This document shows, one piece after another, positions 1 through 5,774 of a stretch of DNA of 5,774 nucleotides (the first letter of the stretch is position 1; every line of letters starts with the position of its first letter). The stretch is from positions 1 through 5,774 of the forward strand of contig CAZYEX010000077.1 of NCBI GenBank assembly GCA_964646605.1, read 5' to 3'. The notes beneath the pieces are model-generated. The model was not told the DNA's origin and did not search any database. It worked only from the letters and a program-made list of their open reading frames with translations. Origin of the DNA: SBAX01 sp964646605. Its GTDB lineage: Bacteria; Planctomycetota; Phycisphaerae; UBA1845. The translations under genes and the position numbers were made by a program.

Positions 1-3000
1 GCGCCAGGACCGCAGCAAGTCTGAATCTTCGAGCAGCACAGTCCACTTTCGCCGCAGCACGTTGCGTCGGCGGGGCAGCAATTCTCTTGGCCACAGCACA
101 GCGGTGTGTCGCCGGGGCAACCTCTCCCGTCCGGACAGCACGCGGAAAACTCCGGGAAGCAGCCACTGTCGCAGCACACCGCGCCCAACCCGCTGCAAAC
201 GGTGCCGTCGGGACAACAGGTACCCGGTGCGGGATGGCATGAACCTTCGCAGCAGAGCTCGTCGACGCCGCAACAAGTGTCACCACAGCATGTAATCGTG
301 TCCGGCGGGCAGCACAGACCACTATCGCCGCAACACAATGCATCGGCGGGGCAGCAGTTCTCTTGGCCACAGCACAGCGGTGCATCGCCAGGACAAGTTC
401 TGCCGCCGTCGCAGCACACCGATCCGGCCGCGGCGCAGGCCCCGTCGCAGCAGACCCCATCCGCGGCGCAGCACGTTTCGACGCAGCACAGCGGGGTATC
501 ACCCGAACAGAAGTTCGCGTCATCGCAGCAATGCGCGCCCGGTGCGGCGCAGACGCCGTTGCAGCATTCGACGTTCTCGGCGCAGCAGGTCTCGCCGCAG
601 CAACGCGCGGTGGGCGGGCTGCAGACGCGCCCGTCGCCGCAACACTCGGAACCGGGAATCTGACAGTCGTCATTGCAGCAGACGCCGTCCGCGACACAAC
701 AACCGCTCCCGCAGCACATCGGAAACTCAGGGAAGCATTCGACCCCGTTGTCGCAGCAGATGTTCAGCGCACTGATGCAATTCCCGCCGCAGCACTCCTC
801 GTCCGCCCGGCAGCAGCCGTTCTCACAGCACTCCTCGCCCTCCAGGCAGCAAGAGCTGCCGCAACACGTCTCATCCGCGGGGCACGTGCTTCCCCCTTCG
901 CAGCAGGTCACATCCGGAGAAACGCAAGTCCCCTCGCAACACAATTGACCGTCGGAGCAGCACCCGCTCCCGCAGGGAATCCCGTTGGGGAAACAGAGCC
1001 CCCCCTGACATTGCTGGCATTGCTTGCAGTGGCAGCATTCGCCGGTCACGGAATAGGGCGGACAATTGCAGCCCCAACCGGCGACGGAAATGCCCGCGCC
1101 GGGGTCGCTGACGATCGTCGCGCCGTCCGCGCTCACGTGTCCGCTGGCGATGATCTCGAACTTACCGGTGTCGTGGTTGAAACTCAGGAAGTTGGCGATG
1201 GCGCCGGCGGGCAGGCCGGACATGTTCGGGTAGATAATCGTGATCGGCGGATCAAAGCGCGCCCCGCCCGGCTGCAAAGTCCAGGCGAAGGGCGGCGCGG
1301 CCCCGTCGGGCAGGGGCATGGGCACGTCGTCGTGGTGGACTTGATTCAATGAAATCGCCGTGCCATCGGGGGCGGGCACGAACGGTCCGCCGACGCGGAT
1401 TTTCATCGAACCGGCTTTGACGATCATCTTCAATCCGGCCATGCCCGCAACGGTCAGCTCGGTGTCCTGCGTCGTGCTGTACGATCGCAGATTCGCCGGG
1501 TCGAGCCGCGGCAAGAGGACCGGCGAAGACAACGAGTTCGCGGCGTTGGGAACGATGATGGTGCTGAAACGCAGCGCGGGGAAGGAGTTGGGCGGCACGT
1601 CCACGCCGTCCGCGCCGCCGACGTGCGTGGCGCTCGCTCCGAAGACGTGTACATCCGCGGGGCCCGCACCGGGGATAACGTCGAATCGAAACCGCCCCTC
1701 CAGGTCCGAATTGACGAAGGGCAAGGTGACTCCCCCCAAAACTAGTGCGCAGGTCGCCCCTTGGATGGGTTGCCCGGCGTTGTCGAGCACCAACCCGGAG
1801 AAAGTTGTCGGCTTCTTCGCATCACGGACGACGCCGACGATCGTGAATACGGCCGGAGGGTTCGGGTTTTTCGGAAAACCGGCTTCAATGATGTTGTTGC
1901 CGCCCGCCGCTCCGAGCAAGAAGGCGACCTCGGCGTGGCCTGAAGGGTCCGTGACTAAGGTGACTTCGTCCGCGTCATTGATCTTCCCGCCGCCTTGGCG
2001 GACGGAGAATGTGACGGCGATGCCGGACACGGGGTTGCACGAATCGTTGACCCAAACGCTGAGCGGTTCGGGGGCCGGGGCGCCCGCCTCGGCACGCTGG
2101 TTGTTGCCCCCGCCGATGTTGACTTGCGTCGCCGGTCCGGGCGTGGCGGAAGCGCAGAAGAAGGTCGTTCCGGCCACGTCCTGGGATACCACTTCGACGC
2201 GATTGTTGCCGCGCCCTGCGTCGCCGCCCAGTCGCCAGAAGGCACGGGCGATTCCCTGCGCGTCGGTGAAAACCTGGAGTGTTTTCGTGCCGGGAAACAA
2301 CCCACCGGCACTCGCTGCCAATCGACCGTCACTCCGAACCACGTCGAAAGTGACCAGCTTGCCGGGCAAGGAAACTCCCTTGGCGCTGCGGACCTCCACT
2401 CGGATGGGTTGCGGGAGTGCGGCATGAATCGGCGCGCTCTGTCCGTTGCCGGACAGAACCTGCATCTGCGCCGCCCCGGCCGGGATCTCCGTACGGGACA
2501 CGGTGATCTGCTTCTGTGCGGAGTTTCCCACCCCGTCGACCGCCGTGACCGCGATGATGTTTTCGCCGAGGTCGAGGGGCAATCCTGGAGCGAAGTACGT
2601 CCCGTTGGGTCCGATCCCGATGTCCACCGCCGCGGGGGTCGGCGGCCCGTCGTTGACCGATACGGTCACCGTCATCCCGGCGAATCCGCTCAACGTATCG
2701 CCGACGCGCCCGGCGACGTCCGTGCCCGCCGATGCGATTTCGGCTTGGGCGGCAGGGAAATCGACGAACAAGTTGGGGGTTTGCGCGTCGTGCGTGATTG
2801 CAACCCCGAACGGCGCGCTGGCGGCGCCGTTGCCGAACAAGCCGGTCACGAACAATCGGTTCACGCTGTTCGGTCGAAGCTCCACCGGCACGGCGAATTC
2901 GCACTCCTCGGTCGGAATCGTCACGACCTGCGCGCCGCCCGTGACCTGGACGAGCAAGGCGCCGGCCGTGGCGCCGGTGAGCATCACATCAGTCACGGCG

Positions 3001-3308
3001 GTGGGAGACGTCGGCGGGTCCACGGTGACCGCACGCACTACGACGCCCGGCCCACCGAAGCCGCACAGAAACAAACGGAAATCCTCGGCCGCAATCTCGA
3101 CGCCTGGTGAGAACTTGAAAACACCGCAGACTTGAGGATCAGAAAAAGGTGACACCGACTGGCAGTTCGAGAGCGCGGCGAAGTCGGCCAGATCGCGGTC
3201 GGCGTCCTGGTCAACGTCCCCGAGCACCGGCTCCGCGCGGGCCGATGCCGCCGCGGTCAACGACCACGCCAGCAGGAGGGAACGCGAGAAGCGCACGAGC
3301 GAACCCAT
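1..3308 (-). CDS. Secreted multidomain Ig-like / cysteine-rich repeat protein (C-terminus outside window)
   Basis: The frame is open from ATG at 3308 through position 1 without a stop, giving at least 1102 residues. Residues 1-25 form a signal peptide: Arg-containing start, LLLAW core, ASARA before the likely cut, so the protein is exported. Residues 30-88 resemble a dockerin/EF-hand pair. About 176-272 is an Ig-like domain. About 278-390 and 393-495 look like two invasin/BIG1-type Ig domains. About 500-565 resembles a carboxypeptidase-regulatory-like domain (TFSGLVLDNAGQPIQGA). About 615-746 is a beta-rich domain ending in GISVAGWG. From residue 747 the chain is Cys-rich with repeated CC pairs, granulin-like in appearance. 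The chosen start has GGAG only one base upstream, too close for a normal ribosome site; the signal peptide decides the start. A cell-surface or extracellular structural or adhesive role is inferred. The precise function is unknown. Confidence 0.88.
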   Translation of the reverse strand, partial: MGSLVRFSRSLLLAWSLTAAASARAEPVLGDVDQDADRDLADFAALSNCQSVSPFSDPQVCGVFKFSPGVEIAAEDFRLFLCGFGGPGVVVRAVTVDPPTSPTAVTDVMLTGATAGALLVQVTGGAQVVTIPTEECEFAVPVELRPNSVNRLFVTGLFGNGAASAPFGVAITHDAQTPNLFVDFPAAQAEIASAGTDVAGRVGDTLSGFAGMTVTVSVNDGPPTPAAVDIGIGPNGTYFAPGLPLDLGENIIAVTAVDGVGNSAQKQITVSRTEIPAGAAQMQVLSGNGQSAPIHAALPQPIRVEVRSAKGVSLPGKLVTFDVVRSDGRLAASAGGLFPGTKTLQVFTDAQGIARAFWRLGGDAGRGNNRVEVVSQDVAGTTFFCASATPGPATQVNIGGGNNQRAEAGAPAPEPLSVWVNDSCNPVSGIAVTFSVRQGGGKINDADEVTLVTDPSGHAEVAFLLGAAGGNNIIEAGFPKNPNPPAVFTIVGVVRDAKKPTTFSGLVLDNAGQPIQGATCALVLGGVTLPFVNSDLEGRFRFDVIPGAGPADVHVFGASATHVGGADGVDVPPNSFPALRFSTIIVPNAANSLSSPVLLPRLDPANLRSYSTTQDTELTVAGMAGLKMIVKAGSMKIRVGGPFVPAPDGTAISLNQVHHDDVPMPLPDGAAPPFAWTLQPGGARFDPPITIIYPNMSGLPAGAIANFLSFNHDTGKFEIIASGHVSADGATIVSDPGAGISVAGWGCNCPPYSVTGECCHCKQCQQCQGGLCFPNGIPCGSGCCSDGQLCCEGTCVSPDVTCCEGGSTCPADETCCGSSCCLEGEECCENGCCRADEECCGGNCISALNICCDNGVECFPEFPMCCGSGCCVADGVCCNDDCQIPGSECCGDGRVCSPPTARCCGETCCAENVECCNGVCAAPGAHCCDDANFCSGDTPLCCVETCCAADGVCCDGACAAAGSVCCDGGRTCPGDAPLCCGQENCCPADALCCGDSGLCCPPDTITCCGDTCCGVDELCCEGSCHPAPGTCCPDGTVCSGLGAVCCDSGCFPEFSACCPDGRGCPGDTPLCCGQENCCPADATCCGESGLCCSKIQTCCGPG
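67..106 (-). repeat. Copy 1 of a near-identical 40-bp duplication
   Basis: This 40-bp stretch matches 343-382 with a single difference (A at 81 versus G at 357). The offset is 276 bp, exactly 92 codons. It encodes the PLCCGQENCCPAD segment of the Cys-rich array. The near-identity at the DNA level suggests recent duplication or gene conversion of a 92-codon super-module. Confidence 0.85.
343..382 (-). repeat. Copy 2 of a near-identical 40-bp duplication
   Basis: This is the partner of 67-106, one mismatch in 40 bases, in the same reading frame. It lies in the 66-codon extended module. Flanking codons have diverged more, although the protein pattern CPGDxPLCCGQENCCPADA is kept in both copies. 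Confidence 0.85.
3045..3221 (-). other. Dockerin/EF-hand-like segment at the mature N-terminus
   Basis: Residues 30-49 read GDVDQDADRDLADFAALSNC. The spaced Asp residues D31, D33, D35, D37 and D39 followed by LADF match the calcium-loop-plus-helix pattern of dockerin type I-like repeats common in planctomycete exported proteins. A second half follows at about 61-88 (EDFRLFLCGFGGPG). It keeps the helix and the CxxxxGPG ending, but its expected Asp-rich loop is replaced by FKFSPGVEI. The first half may bind calcium; the second probably does not. The N-terminal placement is less usual than a C-terminal one. Confidence 0.6.
3234..3308 (-). other. Signal peptide of the large secreted protein
   Basis: The first 25 residues begin MGSLVRFSRS, continue with a hydrophobic LLLAWSLTAAA core and end with two AxA-type sites (ASA at 21-23, ARA at 23-25). 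Cleavage after residue 25 would leave EPVLGD at the mature N-terminus. This fits Sec-type export and supports ATG 3308 as the true start. Confidence 0.8.
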
Positions 3309-3443
3309 ACTCCGAACCCCCGGAATCCTAACGTCTCGCGGGTCCTCACGGCGGCCTGCACTACCCCGCGACCGACGGACACCCGCGCCCCCGCACACGA
3401 AAAACGGCGCACTTTACATCGCGATACCGGCCCAAAAGGGTCC

Positions 3444-3472
3444 AATATACCGAAACTCCCATAGAACGGGAA
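3444..3472 (-). promoter_or_regulatory. Candidate sigma70-type promoter for the large secreted protein
   Basis: On the minus strand, TTCCCG (3472-3467) and TATATT (3449-3444) are separated by 17 bases. The -10 matches the consensus at 5 of 6 positions and the -35 at 3 of 6. Transcription would begin near 3437, giving a leader of about 130 nt before ATG 3308. This is pattern-based only, and planctomycete promoters are poorly defined. Confidence 0.35.
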
Positions 3473-3604
3473 GGACTTGCCCGCTCGATCATGCACGTCC
3501 GAGAACTTCGTGGCAACAGGTGAAGCGGACCGGGACCGAGCGCGCACTCTTATGTGCGGCTACGAACACCCGCCGACAACGTGAAAAACCGCAGAACGCC
3601 AGCT

Positions 3605-3623
3605 CCTACAGCCCGGCTGTAGG
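3605..3623. promoter_or_regulatory. 19-bp palindrome, possible operator
   Basis: CCTACAGCC-C-GGCTGTAGG is a perfect inverted repeat with 9-bp arms around one central base. It ends two bases before the candidate -35 of the rightward gene, a suitable place for a dimeric regulator. It could also form an RNA hairpin in a transcript or be a dispersed genomic repeat. No T-run follows on the plus strand, so it does not look like an intrinsic terminator. Confidence 0.45.
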
Positions 3624-3625
3624 CA

Positions 3626-3654
3626 TTGCTTTCGCCGACGGGATACGCTATCCT
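3626..3654 (+). promoter_or_regulatory. Candidate sigma70-type promoter for the haloperoxidase-like gene
   Basis: TTGCTT (3626-3631) and TATCCT (3649-3654) are separated by exactly 17 bases. The match to consensus is moderate (3 of 6 and 4 of 6). Transcription would start near 3661, leaving a leader of about 127 nt before ATG 3788. The same TTG at 3626 is an in-frame potential start codon, but the promoter overlap argues against using it. Confidence 0.35.
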
Positions 3655-3777
3655 GATCATCTTCGTTGGCTATCGACCGGCGCGCGGGGGATCGTCGATC
3701 TTTTTTCGCGATGCCGCGTGCTCAGATCACCGCGCGACGCGGTCCCGCAAGAACTCAACGGTCCGGCTGGCGGAGCG

Positions 3778-3783
3778 AGGAGG
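3778..3783 (+). promoter_or_regulatory. Ribosome binding site deciding the ATG 3788 start
   Basis: A perfect AGGAGG lies four bases upstream of ATG 3788. The spacing is slightly short but workable. It favours 3788 over the in-frame TTG at 3626 and over ATG 3905, which has no comparable site. Confidence 0.65.
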
Positions 3784-3787
3784 CGGA

Positions 3788-4969
3788 ATGATAACCGAAT
3801 CGCGCAACGTGTCGAATCGAAACGGATTCTCTTCCGGACCATCCGTATTTTGGTTTGGACGAATCCGCGGTAGTCGCTCCGGCGTTCGACGCGGCTCATG
3901 GCCCATGCACGTCTCGCTTTTGGTCGTCGCCCTTGCCGCTCGGGCCTCTTTCGGCCAACACTCCGTCGCCCGTCAGTGGAACGAGCTGATGTTGTCCGCG
4001 ATCCGCCGCGATTTCGCCCGCCCCACCGTTCATGCCAGAAATCTCTTTCATGTTTCCATGGCGATGTGGGATTCATGGGCGGCGTACGATGACACGGCCG
4101 ACACCTTTCTGATCCACGAACATGCCGACGCGGACGACATCGAGGCCGCCCGTCGCGAGGCCGTCAGCTTCGCCGCCTACCGCGTTCTCCGGACCCGATT
4201 CAATAACTCTCCGGGCGCGGCGACGTCTCTGCCTTCGTTTGACGCCAAGATGACGGCGCTCGGCTACGACAAGGACTTCGCGTCTACGGTGGGCGATTCG
4301 CCGGCGGCCTTGGGTAACCGCGTCGCCCAAGCGGTGCTGTCGTTTGGACTCAACGACAACTCGAATGAGCAAGGCAGTTACGCGAATCGGCACTATGTCC
4401 CCTTCAACCTCCCACTGGTCCCGCCGCTTCCCGGCAACCCGGAGATGGTCGACCCGAATCGCTGGCAGCCATTGGCGCTGGATTTTTTCATCGACCAGAG
4501 CGGAAACGTGATCGTCGGCGGTTTCCCGCCCGCGTTGACCCCGGAATGGGGACAGGTTACGCCGTTTTCGTTGTCCACGGCCGATCGGACCATTTACCAT
4601 CGCGGTGATTTCGATTACTGGGTATACCACGACCCGGGCCCGCCGCCGATGCTCGGCGGCATCGGCGACGACTACTTCAAATGGGGCCATGAGCAGGTCG
4701 CGATCTGGAGCAGCAACCTCGATCCATCGGACGGCGTTTTCTGGGATATTTCGCCTGCCTCTCTGGGGAACTTGCCGCTTCCGGACCCTGCCGATTACGA
4801 ATTGGTCTACGACCTGATCCTCGGTGGCGACACGAGCACGGGCTACCCTTTCAACCCCGTGACGGGACAACCGTATCAACCCCAGGTTGTCCCGCGCGGC
4901 GACTTCGCGCGAGCGCTCGCGGAGTTCTGGGCGGATGGACCGAGTTCCGAAACACCCCCCGGTCACTAG
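3788..4969 (+). CDS. Vanadium-dependent haloperoxidase/PAP2-like protein, N-terminal part ending at an in-frame amber codon
   Basis: The 393-residue product begins at ATG 3788, chosen for its AGGAGG site. A long polar, Arg-rich leader with RR at 34-35 precedes a hydrophobic segment HVSLLVVALAARASFG (41-56), so export is likely; a Tat signal is possible but weak. Residues 57-101 (VARQWNELML, PTVHARNLFHVSMAMWDSWAAYD) match the N-terminal helical region of bacterial vanadium haloperoxidase-like proteins. The chain stops at TAG 4967-4969 right after ETPPGH, where relatives carry Trp (TGG). The catalytic motifs lie beyond this stop, so the product should be inactive alone. Family members bind vanadate and oxidise halides with peroxide, or are related to acid phosphatases; substrate cannot be judged here. 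The pseudogene and sequencing-error explanations remain open. Confidence 0.8.
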   Translation: MITESRNVSNRNGFSSGPSVFWFGRIRGSRSGVRRGSWPMHVSLLVVALAARASFGQHSVARQWNELMLSAIRRDFARPTVHARNLFHVSMAMWDSWAAYDDTADTFLIHEHADADDIEAARREAVSFAAYRVLRTRFNNSPGAATSLPSFDAKMTALGYDKDFASTVGDSPAALGNRVAQAVLSFGLNDNSNEQGSYANRHYVPFNLPLVPPLPGNPEMVDPNRWQPLALDFFIDQSGNVIVGGFPPALTPEWGQVTPFSLSTADRTIYHRGDFDYWVYHDPGPPPMLGGIGDDYFKWGHEQVAIWSSNLDPSDGVFWDISPASLGNLPLPDPADYELVYDLILGGDTSTGYPFNPVTGQPYQPQVVPRGDFARALAEFWADGPSSETPPGH

Positions 4970-5638
4970 TTCACGATCCTCAACTACGCAGCGGACAACT
5001 TACTGGAGAAGCGTCTCGGCGGAACCGGGCCGGTCCTCGACGAGCTGGAGTGGGACGTAAAATGCTACCTCGCCCTGGGCGGCGCCATGCACGACGTGGC
5101 CATTGCCGTTTGGGGAACCAAGGGCTGGTACGATAGCGCCCGCCCGATCTCGGCTATTCGCTACATGGCCGATCGCGGACAATCATCGGATCCGAACCAG
5201 CCGTCGTATCATCCTAGCGGCATTCATTTGTACCCCGGTCTGATCGAAGTCGTGACCGCCCAGACCACGGCCCCTGGCCAGAGACATGCGCACCTTGCCG
5301 GCGATGAGGGGAGAATCGCCCTCCTCGCCTGGCGCGGACCCACCTACATCTCCAACCCCCAGACGACGGTCGCGGGCGTAGGTTGGATCCTCGCCGAAAA
5401 CTGGTGGCCTTATCAACGACCGACCTTCGTCACACCACCGTTTCCAGGATACACCTCCGGTCACAGCGCCTACAGCCGCGGCGCCGCGGAGGTTCTTACC
5501 TTGCTGACGGGCAGCCCGTACTTCCCGAACGGACTAGGCGAGTTCCATTGTCTGCGGAACCAATATCTTGTTTTTGAAGACGGCCCCAGCGTCGATGTCA
5601 AACTTCAATGGGCCAGCTACTACGACGCGGCGGACCAA
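4970..5638 (+). pseudogene. Haloperoxidase/PAP2-like core downstream of the amber codon, truncated at its end
   Basis: The same frame continues directly after the stop with FTILNYAADN, the expected sequel to PPGHW. Numbering from ATG 3788, K445-x6-R452-P453 (TKGWYDSARP) is the first vanadate/phosphate-binding motif, and S557-G558-H559 in YTSGHSAYSRG is the second, including the expected catalytic His. LQWASYYDAADQ is the usual lead-in to the third motif (SRxxxGxH), which supplies the last Arg and the axial His ligand. That motif is absent because the similarity stops at about 5638. There is no good ribosome site for restart; ATG 5087 is in frame but would cut the core. Even with readthrough the enzyme would lack its metal ligand. 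Loss of function is inferred. Confidence 0.78.
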
Positions 5639-5774
5639 GTCGAAACAACCGTGGACTTTGCCCGTCGAAACCGGCTTCTGTCCTGGTACGTTGGAGGGCT
5701 AAACTTCCAGATCGAGCACCACCTGTTCCCGCAGATTTGTCATGTGCATTACGCCTCGCTGGCACCGCTGGTGG
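5639..5774 (+). pseudogene. Fatty acid desaturase C-terminal fragment fused in frame (runs off window)
   Basis: From about 5639 the frame reads VETTVDFARRNRLLSWYVGG and then LNFQIEHHLFPQICHVHYAS. This is typical of membrane fatty acid desaturases: QIEHH (5708-5722) is the third histidine box (QxxHH), which helps hold the di-iron centre, and HLFPxICHVHY is characteristic of acyl-lipid/front-end-type members. The N-terminal transmembrane part and the first two histidine boxes are missing upstream, where haloperoxidase sequence stands instead. In intact desaturases the preceding residues are commonly HQ, here DQ. The fragment is still open at the window edge and has no start or ribosome site of its own. 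It cannot make a working desaturase. Gene fusion by deletion or an assembly chimera are the alternatives. Confidence 0.75.

Larger units (their letters stand above)
1..1070 (-). repeat. Cysteine-pair module array in the coding sequence
   Basis: Residues 747-1102 contain about 95 cysteines, mostly as CC pairs. Three consecutive modules of exactly 38 codons (758-645, 644-531, 530-417) share the spacing CC-x5-C-x6-CC-x3-CC-x5-CC-x3-C-x6. An upstream module (905-759, 49 codons) has one CC-x5-CC-x3 unit added. A downstream one (416-219, 66 codons) has extra CC units, then a 26-codon short form (218-141), then another long form from 140 that runs off the edge. The CC-P-A-D-x-x-CC pieces resemble granulin, but the spacing differs. 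A disulfide-stapled, stalk-like or protease-resistant structure is inferred. Confidence 0.85.
3309..3787. other. Divergent intergenic region
   Basis: These 479 bases separate the two divergently oriented genes. They contain one candidate promoter for each gene, a 19-bp perfect palindrome (3605-3623), a small GC-rich inverted repeat at 3729-3743 (ACCGCG-CGA-CGCGGT) and an AGGAGG ribosome site at the right end. No convincing protein or RNA gene was seen; short open frames here lack domain similarity or a plausible start. Confidence 0.65.

Noticed and set aside
1..1070. CRISPR array or non-coding tandem repeat in the CC-rich region.
   Set aside because: The repeats are degenerate at the DNA level, codon-phased and open in one frame; there are no constant repeats with unique spacers.
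106..1352. Plus-strand open frames rich in Gln, Ser, Pro, His or Ala opposite the Cys-rich array.
   Set aside because: They are antisense shadows of the repeated TGC-TGC codons (GCA-GCA on the other strand). The minus frame has a signal peptide, domains and no stop over 3.3 kb.
1360..3135. Long plus-strand open frames opposite the Ig-like region.
   Set aside because: They have no recognisable domains, overlap each other in different frames, and are explained by the high GC content opposite the real minus-strand gene.
3429..3443. GGCCC-AAAA-GGGTCC hairpin-like sequence.
   Set aside because: It is a weak stem needing a G-U pair, with no terminator T-run and nothing ending beside it.
3729..3743. 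ACCGCG-CGA-CGCGGT inverted repeat in the leader.
   Set aside because: The 6-bp arms in GC-rich DNA are expected by chance; there is no T-run and no riboswitch-like context.
3626..3787. TTG at 3626 as the start of the haloperoxidase-like gene, adding 54 residues.
   Set aside because: It has no ribosome site, coincides with the candidate -35 box, and encodes an extra segment unlike the family. ATG 3788 has a perfect AGGAGG.
4073..4966. A 297-residue minus-strand open frame opposite the haloperoxidase-like gene.
   Set aside because: The plus frame carries clear family motifs; the minus frame is Arg/Val-rich with no recognisable domain, typical of a GC-rich shadow.

Overview
The base composition is GC-rich, and the two secreted proteins point to a bacterium of the Planctomycetota or a close relative. 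The best clue is a dockerin/EF-hand-like stretch (GDVDQDADRDLADFAAL) of a type common in exported planctomycete proteins. This is family-level inference; there is no rRNA or other phylogenetic marker in the window.

Layout. Positions 3308 down to 1 (minus strand) are one open reading frame with no stop, running off the left edge. It encodes at least 1102 residues of a secreted, multidomain surface protein: signal peptide, dockerin-like segment, several Ig-like domains, a carboxypeptidase-regulatory-like domain, a beta-rich domain, then a very cysteine-rich tail (about 95 Cys in 356 residues) built from regular CC-pair modules. Positions 3309-3787 are a divergent intergenic region with a candidate promoter on each strand and a 19-bp palindrome. 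From 3788 to the right edge (plus strand) is a gene of the vanadium-dependent haloperoxidase / PAP2-like family.

The plus-strand locus looks broken twice. An in-frame amber codon at 4967-4969 sits where the family normally has Trp (PPGH-W), and the homologous sequence resumes immediately in the same frame. At about 5639 the haloperoxidase similarity ends abruptly after YYDAADQ, just before the expected final vanadate-binding SR...GxH motif. It continues in frame as the C-terminal part of a membrane fatty acid desaturase with its third histidine box (QIEHHLFP). This is either a decayed, recombined pseudogene or a sequencing/assembly artefact.

The two genes are divergently transcribed and do not form an operon; no shared pathway is evident. 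The most novel-looking element is the Cys-pair module array with its strict spacing CC-x5-C-x6-CC-x3-CC-x5-CC-x3-C-x6.
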